Positions 12,901 through 25,608 are shown, counted from the first letter of the stretch. The stretch: 64,000 nt of DNA from Paulownia fortunei (GCA_019321725.1 CM033123.1:15364925-15428924), one strand, 5' to 3'. Numbers and translations are program-made. The notes: generated from the letters alone by a model not told the origin.

Positions 12901-12921
12901 GTTGTTTCCTCATTGGTCTAA
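6968..12921 (+). CDS. Apyrase (GDA1/CD39 nucleoside phosphatase), frameshifted in exon 5
   Basis: Nine exons: 6968-7267, 7746-7874, 7981-8037, 8133-8225, 10534-10738, 10966-11057, 12196-12413, 12526-12715, 12806-12921. The family hydrolyses NTPs and NDPs in the Golgi or apoplast. The protein would be about 466 aa, normal for plant apyrases. It has a type II signal-anchor at residues 24-41, ACR1 '[14 protein letters not shown]' (67-80), ACR2 'GATAGLRQL', ACR3 '[11 protein letters not shown]' (183-193), and near the C-terminus 'WPLGSAIE'. ACR4 should read DLGGGS (215-220), but the G-run at 10603-10606 has one base too few. The actual frame leaves the apyrase sequence there and meets a stop at 11007-11009 in exon 6. 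All other junctions are phase-consistent. Either this is an assembly error or the allele is dead. The Met at 6968 is the first in frame; a longer start via an upstream exon is possible. Confidence 0.9.
8226..10533. other. Apyrase intron 4 (2.3 kb)
   Basis: Largest intron of the apyrase gene. I see no gene or clear mobile element, only a (gatta)n run near 8840-8860 and AT-rich sequence. Confidence 0.6.
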
Positions 12922-14172
12922 CTATAGTATCTTATGGTTAGTGTATGCTATTGATTTTAGTGCATGGTCTACATGTTTCAACGGGTCAGAAGTATGGCAT
13001 TTGGAGTTGCAGATGGTTATCAAATTGTGGAACTAAATCCTCCTAGTTTATCTTAATGGAAGTTGATTAAGAATAAAGATTCGAAACTTATGAAATATCA
13101 TAATCAGGGACTGAAGTTGAATCAAGACATTCACAATTGCAGGTGAATCTTTAACGACTTCATCACACAGACATAGTCAGGAACCTCAATATGGTTGCTA
13201 TCATGAACAGTTTGCAGCTTATCAAAATGTGACTTCTCAAAACATTAGTTGATTTCATGAACAAGATGTTTACAAACGGGCAACATAGAGGGGCATTACT
13301 CCTAGATAACCTGCACAGTAACACATTCTTCCCTTTTCCAATCCATATCTAATTGCCACAAGGATCCAAAAGGTTAGCCATTAAGTAAAAGCAACAACAA
13401 GGTAATCCATGTTCATGGTCTCTCAATAAAGCTTGTAATGTTGTATAGTCGCTACTTCTGAAAAAAAATGGATAGGTAACTATAGAAAACTAATCTAGAT
13501 GGGTGCAATTAGAGATTTCTCATTTGGGGTGTCCACTTGAATAGTGAACACCCTCATAGGGAATTCATAAAAAACCATATTTATCTCATGGTTATGTATA
13601 GTCCAAGCCAAAACACTACACCACAAACCTTAAATCGAAACCCTAAGCGCCAAACGCCAAGTCCAAACCTTATAGCCTAACCCTTAAAGTGTGAACTGTG
13701 AACTTAAAGCATTTGAGTTAGAACGATAACATGTATTTTTGTCTAAAGTGTGGACTGTGAACTTATTAGAGAAAAAGATATGCCTCAAACTGACTAGTTA
13801 ATTTTAAGTTAAGCCTATTTAGTAACTAAAATTGCAAAAAGTGTCCAACTAACTAATTACGTAAAATCCAATTGCAAATTATTAGACATACTTGCCAATA
13901 TAACTTGCATATATATAGTTACCTTATGTATCATGAATATTATATTCCAATAGGTTTCTTCAATTAGCTTGTAATATTCCTAACTAATTTGAATAAAAGT
14001 GTGACTAAAGATAAAAGAAACAACCCTTATCTTATTAAACTTGTTATATTATGTTTTTTGGACAATATATTAAAGTTGATGTACTACACGATATCCCAAT
14101 GACCTAGAAGTAGAAAAAGAAAAAAGATTGATGCTTTATGTAACATACATATTTTTGTGACTTTCATTTATG
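12922..14172. other. Intergenic region
   Basis: Non-coding sequence between the apyrase stop and the copia remnant. A few 'aaaccctaa'-like words near 13620-13690 are too irregular to be telomeric repeat. Nothing else is supportable. Confidence 0.5.
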
Positions 14173-15378
14173 TTGGACTTTCTGAATGGCTATCTTGAGT
14201 AAGACATCTATATACAGCAATCAAAGGATTTCATAGCATAAGGCCAAGAGCAAAAATTCTGTAAGTTGTCAAGGTCCATTTATAAACTAAAGCAAGCCTC
14301 TCGATCATGGATCCTAAAATTTGATGAGACGGTTCAGTCTTATAGTTTTGATCAGAATGTTGATAAACGTTGTGTATACAAATACATCAAAGACAAGAAG
14401 ATGGTCTTCTTAGTACTTTATATAGATGATATTCTTCTAATTGGGAATGATATAAAAATATTATCTAATGTTAAGAGTTGGCTAGCCAAGCAATTCCAAA
14501 TGAAGGATTTGGGAGAAGCAAATTACGTTATTGGGATTCAGATTATTCAAGATCAGAAAATGTCAACACTGTCTCAGGCATCTTACATTGATAAGGTGCT
14601 CATGCGCTATTCAATGCAAATTTTCAAAAAGGGTTACTTGCCAACCCGACACGGAATTGTCCTCTCCAAGGAGTGATGTCCCAAGACACCGCAGGAAGAA
14701 GAGAAAATAAGATGTGTTTCCTGTGCTTTCGTAGTGGACAGCTTAATGTATGCCATGTTATGTACAAGGCCCTATATTTGTTATGTGGTAGGGATAGTCA
14801 GTTGTTTCCAGTCAAATCCAGGATTAGATCATTGGGTAACGGTGAAGAATATTTTCAAATATCTTAGGAGAACAAGAAACTATATGCTAGTTTACTCAGG
14901 TAGAGACCTGAATCCTATTGGATACATTAATTTTGATTTTCAATCAGATAGGGATAGTCGAAAGTCGAATTTAGTCTGTAGAAGTTTTAAACAATGTAGT
15001 GTTGTTGATTCAACCATGGAGACTGAATACATAGCCACTTGTGAAGCAGCAAAGGAAGCAGTATAGCTTAAGAAGTTCTTTACTAATTTGGAAGTTGTTC
15101 CAAATATGGATAAGCCATTGGCGTTGTTTTGAGACAACAGTGGAGCAGTGGCTAATTCAAAAAATTCAAGAAATTACAAGAGAGGAAAGCATATAGATAG
15201 AAAGTACCATCTGATTAGAGAGACAGTATGAAGAGGCAATGTGACTGTTATGAAGATAGCATCTAAAAACAACCTCGTTGGTCCATATACCAAGACATTA
15301 CTTGCAAAGACATTTGAGTCATATATTGGGATTGGGACTGAGAGACATGTCTCACCTGATTTAGGACAAATGGGAGAT
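14173..15378 (+). mobile_element. Copia retrotransposon remnant: reverse transcriptase and RNase H
   Basis: The translated sequence shows the C-terminal part of a Ty1/copia polyprotein: 'FLNGYLE', 'IYKLKQASRSW', the catalytic 'LVLYIDDILLIGND', 'MKDLGEANYVIGIQI', 'YIDKVLMRYSM', then the RNase H region 'SLMYAMLCTRP', 'LDHWVTVKNIFKYLRRTRNY', and 'TMETEYIATCEAAKEAV'. The frame is interrupted by several in-frame stops (after YLE, after VLSKE, after KEAV, after ALF, after RETV). Gag, protease, integrase and the 5' LTR are missing, so the left part of the element is gone. A purine-rich tract, 'gacaaatgggagatt', lies immediately before the LTR, as expected. It is a dead element. Confidence 0.92.
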
Positions 15379-16830
15379 TGTTAGGAATAATGCCCTAAAA
15401 GTATGTATTAGTACATTAATTGTTGAATTAACAAAATAAGATTTTACACTTGTTTTTATGCATATTGATATGCTTATAAATGTAAAAAAAATCCATGTTT
15501 ATTTATGTAACTATAATCATAGTATATAAGTATTTTATACGAGAGGGTTAAGGTTAAGAATAATAAAGTAAATTAGTTCATAATAAAATTAATTAAAGTT
15601 GGGATCTTTAATTAAATTGTTATTAGTGCGATCTATTAATATTAAAAATATAATAGTCTTATCTAAACTATTGATGTGGTGAGATCATAATGGAGACACT
15701 TTATATAATGTGATTGTATAGGATAAGCCACATGTAATTTGAATTTTCATATAAATTTGGTTGTTTTTGAAAATTTAAATAACATCAATAGATGATCATA
15801 TATGAGTTGATTTTAATTTTGAGTGGTTATAGACTCATATTGAGAGACGTCAATGGAAAATCTAGCTCTAATTATGAATCGTTTATGGTGGACTACTCAA
15901 TATTGGTCAGAGTAAATTGTCTATAATTACAAGAGTGCAATTCCAAATTTTTAGTGGAGTAATATTGAAATTCATAAAGTAGATGAATTAATTAAAGAGT
16001 TTAATTAATTATCTGAATTTATTGGAGTTTGTAATTATAGATCCATAGGTCTCCAATTCACCTTCATAAACACTGAAATGAATTTTATGTAATAAAATTA
16101 ATTGTACTTGTAATTATAGAAAATTATTTTTAAACTAGGTGTTAATTATAAATATCAAAGATTATCAGGAATATGTGATGGTATTTGGTAATAAAAAATA
16201 TGTCATATTTATTTTTGATATTTATAAGAATCATAATTCAAGATAAATACAAAAAGGAAGATAAAGATAACTTTCCTAAGAGATGTAGTTATCTTCCAAT
16301 CATAGTTAGAAGAGGGAAAAAAAACTAGAATTCAGCAATTATAAAAGGAATATCTCTTATTATCTCTCCTACAACACATGTTCACCAATAGAGAGGAAGA
16401 GAATTCTCTAACTTTTTGCTGAATATTTTTCTTCCCATCTCCTAAGCCCAATCTTGTGATTTCATGAATTGAAAATATCACAAGATAAATTATATAGTAT
16501 AATTTAATTTGGTATTAAGAATGCTCACTCGTTCCCATTGGTGTGGAATCTTGAATTGAAAGTCTTTGGTGTCTGATTTAATCATATTGAAACTTGGCCA
16601 TGAAGGCTTGAAGATTTTGATAGCATCATTAACAAAAAGAATTGGCTTTTTCTATTAGGTTATGTTTTCTAAAACTCTCCTGAATATAATTATTGTATTT
16701 TGTAGAACTGATTAAAATTAAATATTCATACAAAGTGTATTAATTTTGTGATTTTTTTTGTCTTTTACCATGTTTTTTCGCTACGCCTGATTAGATCAGG
16801 AAATAAAAATTATTTTTTCCTTTCGATAAA
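15379..16830 (+). mobile_element. 3' LTR of the copia remnant
   Basis: Starts TGTTAGGAATAATGCCC directly after the polypurine tract, a typical copia LTR start. Near the right end 'ttttttcgctacg' (about 16772-16784) matches the equivalent position of the solo LTR at 53.7 kb read on the minus strand, marking the LTR tail. The exact right end is unclear: it lies between about 16815 and 16870, because the expected terminal ACA is degraded or shifted. A 5' partner LTR is not present in the window. Confidence 0.75.
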
Positions 16831-16869
16831 ATTAACCAATAGACGTTTACCTCCAAACCTCAGGTAACA

Positions 16870-17400
16870 CATCTCATCACTACATAAGCAAACAAACATT
16901 TTCGTCTTTTCCATCCCTTCCTATTTTTCCATCTTCCACATGGGCTCTTAAACCTTTCCCTTGGATATTCTCCATCCCTCAAAATACAAACTTCAATCTG
17001 ATACCATTGGCAGATTCGCATAATTTTAAATAACTTGCACAGAACATGCTAAACATACGTCATATGCATATTCGGTAACTCAAAACCCATCCTCATTTGA
17101 TCGATTATGTATTTTAATACTTGGAAAAGAATATAAAGTTCAAAACTTTATGCCTGATTGCTTCTGGTTGATGAGATAAGTGTAATGATCCAAATGGATA
17201 TCTCTCATCGGTCATATCACAAAGATCAAAACTCCAAACGTAACTCCTTTTTTGGATTAATTCACTTAAAGTCCTACTTGTTACCTCTCAAAATATATCT
17301 AAACCTTGGATGTCCAATTGAATCGCACTTATTAATAAGTTGTGATTCGTTTGGTCCTAACTAAGATGGTGTTTGTAGTTTGAAAGAAACATAACTATTG
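16870..17400. other. Spacer between two copia LTRs
   Basis: Non-coding. It contains a short low-confidence reading frame (17158-17364) that resembles nothing I know. It could be the decayed tail of either neighbouring element. Confidence 0.4.
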
Positions 17401-20248
17401 TGTTAGGTATTCTTCATTTGATTTTAATTTACCTTGTGAAGCACCAACAAACAAGACTTAAATTATGGATTAAATTAGGAATTTAAGGTTGGCTGCTAAA
17501 GGAAGAGGATAGGGTTGAATTATAGGTGTTTCTCTCTCTCAAAGACATCCACAAAGTGCTCTCATTTTTCTTATGATGACCACTCTTTCCTTGTCCTATT
17601 ACAAGGTGTTTGTGTACAATAGGTCTTTATATCACATATGAAGACCTAACCTTAATTCTTGTAAGATTTGCATCCTAATCCAAACCTTGATGGCTTAGCC
17701 TCCTTAAAGCCCACCAAATGGACTTGGACCTAATTAATTAATTAATTAGGTTTCATATAATTGATTCAATCAATTATATTAATTTATTTTATGAATTAAA
17801 TAATTAACTAATTGAATTAATTGACTGATTTGTACTAATTGGGGTTTCTAATCCAATTAGGTCAATTAATATTCAATTATTTAACTTAATAAATCAACAC
17901 TTGTATTGATTTAAACTCCATTAACTAATCATATTAATTAATTCAGTACAATACCTAGATAATTTCTTCGGTATGAAATAGACTTGTTCAAGTTAGTATT
18001 TAAGACCCGTTTTAAGTTCACCAGTAAGCTAATAGGGTTAATTGAATAATAAATTTGTATTGATTAATTAATTTAGTTAATTAATCCTCTTGGAACTAAC
18101 CTATTAACTCCAATAACCCACAAATGATAGATAGCGTCTAGCAACATATTGTGAAGACCTAGATATAAGTGAAAGAGCAAACATTTGCAATTACGAATAC
18201 CATAAAAGTACGATCCTTCCGTCAACTAATCTTTTGATTGAGTTGTTAGTTGAAACCTTAAGCTCAATAGTTATATATTCATGCATAGTAACTTGACTGA
18301 CCAGACAGGTTAGTAAACTCCTTATATCTACTATCTTGTTGATCATGAGTTCGAATCTCCTAGAAGAAAGTTGGCAAATCAGTTAGTAGCATCCTATAAA
18401 AAAGAAAAAGAAAATTCTAGTAACTAACTTGACAATAAAATTAGAATACTTTTTTCTAACTTCCATCCAACTTTGGTCAATGATTTCTAGAGTCAAGTAC
18501 AATGAAAAAAATAAAAAAATTACCTATTCATCTAGATATATGATAGATTGTTCATACATGAAGATTTTACACCAAAAATATTCCTCTTTAATTATCATGC
18601 AATTTGAAAATAAATCAAATTGCACCATGTTCTCCACAAAGTTATAATGGTACCTCAAGTCTAACGGTTGATTCAAGCACTATAGTAATTAGGAAATTCA
18701 TAGTCAACAACATTTAATTTCTAATTTGGAATTTCTAGATGGGATTGTTAATTTTAATTGTTCCCTAACAATTACCCGCATACATTCAATAGTGTCACAA
18801 AATTGATGCCCATGAAATGAGGCATCTTCCTTACAAGCCTGTATCATATGCGGACGTCTTACTGGATTCACTGATATTCCATCTCAATTATTCTCGACTC
18901 AGAATTATTCATATTCTATGATCGTCATTTTATATATAACCATGTCCTATAGCTATATGTGGTTTATGGACTTTATCTAAAGTTAATAATATAAAAATAG
19001 AGATAAAATAAATAAATATTTTGTTGATGTTAATTGAATAGAAATATATACTACAACACACTACTCAAAATTTGGGCAACTGGCAAGAGTACAACCAACT
19101 CCCTAGCTCTTCCACCAAAACACCTTATAAAGTGAGACCACTGAAGATGTTGATATACTCGAACTATCCTCTGAAAAAAAGTGGATTGAATCTATGCTCA
19201 ACAAAGCTCCAAACTCTTACTTCTTCACGTCTAACTTAGTACTCCTGGATGGGAGCCATAAAAGGAGAGGGACATTCTCTAACCGAAGCTCCAAATTATT
19301 GTCAAGCTAAAACCTGAAGAAACAGGCAATCCACACTTGGTTCACCTCGTATATGCCCAAGGTAAAGATATGTGATTCACGAAATTTTTTAACTTACGTC
19401 TTGCTTGTTGAAGGTGAAGTTTGAAAATAAAGCATGGCAATTGCCCTTCCATCATCTATTCCCTTGATTGAATCTAAGACTTAGTATTATTAGTTGAAAT
19501 ACCAATAGTTCAAATATTATGTATCCGTCTCTAGTATCTTAATTATAATGAACAAAGTAGGAAATTCCTTTTTAATTGTCAGCTTCATTAGCTAAGAACT
19601 TCAAAACCAAGTACCATGGAGAACATAAGAGATTCACTCGTTCACTTAAATGAGTGATGGATTCTTTTTTAACACTTACTAACATCTATACATGAGTAAA
19701 TTGCACCAATTATAACCTCCGACTCTTAAGGAATCAGAGTATACATAACTATACAACTCTTCATGCTTGAGATTGCTATGATATTTAAGTTCTATGACTA
19801 ATATATGTACTATCATAACAAAAAATGTCCTATGCGGCGTTGGTTATCTCCAATCTGAAATTTATTGACGAGGTTGTTTCATAAACTTGTTCCTCCAACA
19901 TGCATCTACATATATGCTCTAGGATACATATCGATGTCTATGAACTATAGTACATCCTCCTTTGAGCATGCATCATATGTGATCTATCATAATCATCAAT
20001 GTTCATCTCAATGATTCAATGATTTAAAACTAATTTAAGATCAAGGCATTAGGGACAAGTTTCATTAGCGTCATAGTATGCGCAACTATGTCACAACTAT
20101 TATGAAATTGGAGATTTCTTCTACAGTAATTCAATAATACATAAAAATAAAAAGATTCCTTTTTAATTAATAATGAATTGAATAAAATTATTTTATAAAA
20201 GTACAATGAATATCCGATGCAATTGGTTTGTTGGGCACTACTCTAATA
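17400..20248 (-). mobile_element. Degraded copia-type LTR, minus strand
   Basis: On the minus strand it starts near 20248 with TATTAGAGTAGTGCCC, a decayed form of the TGTTAGAGTAG start of the LTR at 53730-55920. Similarity to that element continues in the same order: a 'ccctaacaa..acccacatacat' block (18766-18790 against 55541-55565), a 'gagtaccata..gtacggtccttt' block (18195-18220 against 55086-55110), and the TTAATTAATT-rich block (17720-18080 against 54640-54840). The left end cannot be fixed and is probably truncated. No coding internal region is seen, so this is a solo or orphan LTR, clearly older than its relative. Confidence 0.7.
18286..18433 (+). mobile_element. Candidate tRNA-derived SINE inserted in the LTR
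   Basis: A 120-bp body (18298-18417) has a pol III box-B-like sequence 'agttcgaatctcc' (18348-18360) and an A-rich 3' tail (ataaaaaagaaaaagaaaa). It is flanked by 'tagtaacttgac' (18286-18297) and 'tagtaactaacttgac' (18418-18433), which look like a target-site duplication with a 4-bp indel. The related LTR at 55.1 kb lacks this segment, which agrees with an insertion. Box A is weak, and I cannot assign a SINE family. Confidence 0.45.
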
Positions 20249-20353
20249 TTATTTTTGATACACTTCTCTAACACTTCAAACACATTTTATGTACTTTTTT
20301 TAAGTTTTCTCACTACTCACCTACAATAAAAAGAGTACTTTCGTTGGGGATGG

Positions 20354-20640
20354 ATTTTACCTTGTTAACACAGAAAACACTCCTACAGCTCAAACTTTGT
20401 CTCGCATCACAAAAGGAAGTTCTTTGGAGATGGATATTAACACAAAAAGGGTCCTAGGTTCAAATTTTGTCTCATTATCACGAAGAGTTTTCTGGGACGA
20501 ACTTGGCCTCATTAACACAAAAAATGGCCCGAGGCTTCGAATTTACCTCGTTATCACGAAAGAAAGTTTCTAGTTAAACTTTGCCTCATTACTTCAAAGT
20601 AAAGTTCTTGGAGCTCAAACTTTACCTTGTTGCCAAAAAA
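20354..20640. repeat. Degenerate minisatellite, period about 38-40 bp
   Basis: A motif of the type 'aactttgcctcattaacacaaaa' followed by an 'agttcttgg.gctc' spacer recurs with starts near 20354, 20392, 20430, 20462, 20500, 20539, 20577 and 20617. Copies are quite diverged. It lies just outside the start of the minus-strand LTR and before the duplicated kinase-tail block. Confidence 0.7.
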
Positions 20641-20776
20641 GAAAATCTAAAGGGTTTCTTTCACCTTCTCAACATCATGCAAAAACAACACATATATTGA
20701 GATCGGAATAATCCATTCAACCATTCCATCCTTAATTATCCCGAATAGAATAAACTATGAAACTTTGTTTCCTCCT

Positions 20777-22368
20777 AGGAGGATATGTATGCATCCACAC
20801 GAGACATAAATATAATATAAGTTATTTTGCATTTGCATTTTCACACTTACACGCATAATTCATATTTTTTCTTTTGCATATCTTTTTTTTAGGTACATAG
20901 TTGATGAATGATAGTAATAAAATGGCATAATTGGAGACCCAACAAAAAGACGACGAGTGCCTAACACCTTCCCCAATTGCAATTTGAATTTCGAACTTAG
21001 ATCTTAGGTCGGAAACTATTTGTTAACATCTCTAATGGAGTATAGAAGTGATGTACTTTTCTACTTCAGCGTAATATTTCTCCCACTAGATCTTATATTT
21101 TTATTCTTTTTAATTTATCATTTATAAAATGTAATGTGCCTATATAATAAACCTTCATCATGATTGATGTAATTCAACTTTTCCACTCTCCTCACTCAAG
21201 AATGTGGTGGCGATTCCAATCTTTTTTCCCCTTATCTCATTAAGAGTTTCGAAAGTGATTCCAATCTTTTTTCCCCTTATCTCATTAAGAGTTTCGAAAG
21301 TGAATTCTCGGCTTAATGATTAGATCCCCAACCGACAACATGTAGCTCGCACACAGGTTAGAACCCTTGCACTTCATAATATTCTCAAATATATTGAATA
21401 TCATTTTTTTCTTATCACGTATTTAGCTGATTAGATTTATGACAATTACATCTATGACATTGAAGTAGGAAAATTCAGGAAGGGGGTAGGGCACATTCGA
21501 AACATAACTTTTCGAATTCCATTGGGGCGCATTAGGAACATAACTTTTTCAATTATAGAATGATAAAAAAGTGCTTGATCTCAAAGTAATTTGGCAAAAA
21601 GCACAATGGTACTGACTTCAGTTTACATACGTGATCAATCATTAGTGATTAGAATATGTAAATTCAAAGTTGAAAATACATTTAACAGCACAATTAAAAG
21701 TCACTACCAAAAGAACGAAAGTTTGAAGATAACTAAAGGTTTTTGGAAGTCAAAACCAAGTAATTATTACTCATTCGTAATCTGTGGATGCAGTATAATA
21801 CAACAGTCTACAGAGGATTAGACTTTTAAATTCTGAAATGTATTAGCTTTCAGGAGGTATTGTAGCCACATAGGGCACAGTTTTTGCATGTCTGAGCGTC
21901 CCACCAAGCTCAACAGGGACAAGCGGCACAAGAGAATGCAAAATATCTGTTATTAACGGGCGATAGCTTGGTTCTGGTTGTACACATAGCACTGCCACTG
22001 CAGCAACCTTCAAAAGAGATTTTAGTTGAGAAAACAGCAGAGAAGATCCCTCGCCTTAATTGGTTTGAGACTATCATTAGCAAGCTTAACACAATCTGCA
22101 ACTCAAGCAATCTGTGACCAGCAAGCATACTAGTTTGTTCAACTTCAGAAACAAATTTGATTTTGAAAAAAGTTCACGTAAAAACCCGTGCAATTTCAAA
22201 GGCATAAGCTGCTGTAATTCTTCTCTTTTCTGTTTTATTGTTTGTCCAATGAAGGTCTCAGTTGGCAGTGCTTTTATTAATGATATTTGCATGCATCACA
22301 GAAAAACTTTGCTTTAAGGTCTTTAACCTGGTATAAGTGCTTTAAATCCATAGAGTTTCTGATCACAG
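20777..22368. repeat. Segmental duplication, copy B (partner of 2551-3854)
   Basis: Same orientation and order as 2551-3854. It covers non-coding sequence downstream of the kinase gene plus its last exon and part of the penultimate exon. This copy includes roughly 200 bp (about 20940-21150) absent from the other copy, and the 45-bp tandem duplication listed separately. Because the kinase gene here is intact, this is the parental copy or the better-preserved one. Confidence 0.85.
21212..21301. repeat. Perfect 45-bp tandem duplication
   Basis: Bases 21212-21256 are repeated without change at 21257-21301 (unit begins 'gattccaatctttttt' and ends 'gtttcgaaagt'). It is absent from the duplicate at 2.8 kb, so it arose after the segmental duplication or was lost there. 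Confidence 0.9.
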
Positions 22369-25300
22369 GATCCACGATGTAGGGAAGTTTCGTTCTATCT
22401 GTGAGCTGAGGCATGGCCTACATTGCATTGATTGAGTACAACAATAAGCTTCCATTCAAAAAGCTTAGGGGACATGATACCCAAAAAGAGATTACTAGAT
22501 GAACATGCCTACCCATGTGACTATAGACTGGCATTGAGCTGGTGCCAGTTTCTCCACAGGCTTTCTTCCCAGTAGAAGCTCCAGCAGTACAACTCCAAAG
22601 GCATAAACATCACTTTTATCTGTTGGTTTACCTATTTGGAGAAGAGGACAATTATCAGCGCCAGATTAATGGAAACCCAAACAGTGCATCAACATACCAG
22701 GGAGATATCAAGCAAGAAAAACAAATTAAACAACTTAACTGGTAGACCAGTTGCATTCTTTAGATGGATTATGATCATCAGATTGTTTAAGAAACCATTT
22801 TTCAGGTTTGTTAATTTACAAGTTGTATGATGCTACTTACCACATACCATATGTCAAGTAAAAGCCGCATCCCTTAAATAATTAAAAAATTTAATTTTGC
22901 TTTGACCTCTTTGGCTTCAGCCAGATTTAGTGGACTGGCCAGAAAACAGGAACATAATCGAAAACATGTATAGGGACACAAAGGTTAGTTTTAGTATTTA
23001 TTAGGTATGAAACACAGAATGAGTTTGATCCTGGATTTCCAAAATCACGTTTGGACCTCTATTATGGCTTTTAAAAATTTTGGACGCTTAAACCAGAAAT
23101 CACTTTTGAACTACTGTGATTTATAGTGCAGTTGGCAACCTAAATTGGAATCACCTCTGGACTATCTAAATACACTGATCAGTGGTTTGCCAAACCTAAA
23201 AAAAATAACTTTTGGCCGACCTTAATTTCCTAATCTTCTAATCACCTTTTACTAAAATCAATTGTTTTCCAAATGAATATTACAAAAATCAAGTCTTGTA
23301 GAATAATATTCCAAAAGCTTGGCCAAACTCACCCTCAATTTCTTCAAATAGCTACTCCTAATTCTAGAAAGTGTTAGTACATGATTACATGAGCAGTAAA
23401 GCAGAACTTTGTGGCATAATAGTTTCATATAATCAAAATAACAAAATGACAAAGTAACATTTCCACATCCAGAAATATCAGCACTCTAAAATGATAAAAG
23501 AAAACGTGAAAGCTAGGTCCTCACCATCTAACAGGTACTCAGGAGCTACATAACCCAGGGTTCCTGAAAGCTTGATTTTTTTTTTGTTCTGAAGTCCATC
23601 CAGTATAGCAAGACCAAAATCTGAAAGCTGAGCCAATTGGCTCAAAGGAATTAAAAAAGAAGCTTAGTGAACTTCCATGCAGAAAAACTGATGCATACAA
23701 TATTATAATAGTTACAGATTAATAATTTATAGAGGGCAGATTAGAGTTTGTGTTTACCTTGGCGTTGAAGTTGGAATCTAGAAGAATATTAGATGATTTC
23801 AGATCTCTATGAATTACTGGTGGATGGCAGTGCTCATGCAAATATTCTAATCCTCTGGTCAACAGTTGCATTATGTTAATATCCATCATCAATAATAAAG
23901 AATATTCAATATCCACATGATGCTGTCTGCCGTCATACTCACGCACCTTGCTGCGTCAAGGGCAATTTTCATCCGTAAATGCCATGTTAATGCCGATCCC
24001 CTTGAAGGTCCTAAAGACACAAAATCAAGAGAGGAAAAAAATCTGCATTAATTAGTAATAGATTTCCATCTTGCTTAGCCTTATCCTTCATAATTAAAAA
24101 TACTCGAATATTTTTACCATGTAATTGAGTTTCCAGAGATCCATACTGCATCAGTTCATAAATAAGAAGCCTTGTTTCAGCATGAATGCTGTAACCCAAT
24201 AAAGTAATTATATTTGGATGCTGAATTTTACTCAATAAATCTACTTCAGTCTGCAATTGCAAGATCAAGATCAAAAGTATATAAACAAGATCATGGGACC
24301 CAAAATATATGTGACCGGGAAACACACGCTTAGACAGAGATATAATCAAGATAATGGCACCTGAAATTCACTTAGAGCATCTACAGTTCCCCCAGCAAGT
24401 CTCTTGACAGCAACACAAAAGTCCCCTTCCAGCTTGCCTTTGTACACACATCCAAATCCTCCAGCACCCAAGATGTTACTGTCTAGAAAATAATCTGTGG
24501 CTAATTCTAAGGTCTTGTACTCCATTATACTGACAGATCTCTTTCTAAAACTAGTATTGGAACAACTGTAATTACCAAAAGAAGGATCACGATAGCTTAG
24601 TCATAAGCCATAATAATTGAAAACTTGAGAATAATCAAGAGCGAGTACCTGACCTGTGGTCATTTTTCTCCTGGGGTTTCTCCCTGTACTTTTGGTAATA
24701 AATATAGAAAAGAAACAAAATGATTACTCCCAGCGCAGTGGAAGCAGCAATAAGCGCTATCAACAATTTCTGGTTTGAACCTTTATGTGGTTTTCCATTT
24801 CCTACTTGAGTTCCTGATAACATCGTAAATATATAGACGAATCATATCCAAAGTTGTCATCTTCGGCAGCAATAGGACATGAATCCAATAACAAAGCCAG
24901 AATAAAAGGTTGGAAGTCTGAGTTCAGTGGTCGAGCATAATAAAATTACTTCAGCTACAAAATATTAGTATCATAAAATTAAAATTAATGCAGCAGTATA
25001 TGTCTTGGTATCTATTCAACACCCAATGATGCCAGAAGATCGTGATTCACGAGAAGATAACAATTTTATTTTTTTTTGAATCTGCACATTTAATGCTATG
25101 AATATGGCCCAGGTGGCCTGAGTTTGAGCATTTATAATTGTAAAAGTTCCAAAGATGGCAACCCAGTGTCTTAAAAATGTGATGGAAAAGAAAATTCAGA
25201 AACCCACCATCAGTTAAAGAGAATGGGAGTACCTGGAGAGATAGCTTCCATGGATGAATTAAATGGAGACATAGGTGCATCTGCTACTGAAGTAACAGGA

Positions 25301-25413
25301 ACAGGAATTGAAGAAAAATGAGTGTATACTACTGCGGTGGCGTCGACAAAAACAGATAGCTTAATGAATACCCAAATGGCTCTATGAAGAACCACAGTAA
25401 GAGGATTCCCCAT
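21843..25413 (-). CDS. Receptor-like protein kinase, At1g80640-like
   Basis: Ten exons (minus): 25413-25233, 24813-24654, 24565-24361, 24250-24118, 24010-23947, 23854-23758, 23627-23525, 22631-22513, 22417-22328, 22007-21843; 438 aa, all phases consistent. The N-terminus has a hydrophobic signal-like segment and a short Ser/Pro-rich ectodomain, then one membrane helix (residues 77-99) with a basic stop-transfer. The cytoplasmic Ser/Thr kinase has P-loop 'GAGGFGCV' (147-154), catalytic Lys168 (VAVK), 'HRDLK' (263-267), 'DFG' (283-285) and 'APE' (308-310). All key residues are present, so it should be active. HRD with Arg before the catalytic Asp suggests activation-loop regulation. '[20 protein letters not shown]' and '[12 protein letters not shown]' are, from memory, hallmarks of the Arabidopsis At1g80640/At2g25220 group. 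Ligand is unknown. It is head-to-head with the DUF3754 gene, 5.6 kb away. Confidence 0.93.
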
Positions 25414-25605
25414 TGTTTTTCGCTCTTCCTTGTGTGTCTGTTTGTAACAGGCTTAAAATAAGATTACAGAGGAAAGGGGGGGTTGGGTGGGGGTGGTTTG
25501 GCGATAGCCTAACAGAGACGAGAAAAAGATGCAACAATGTTCATGGGTAGTTAAATGCGTACGTATGAATGAAATTCTCAATCTTCTAAACTGTTTACCC
25601 ATATG

Positions 25606-25608
<3 letters not shown>

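Noticed and set aside
13620..13700. Telomere-like 'aaaccctaa' words
   Set aside because: Only one or two irregular units; no tandem array.
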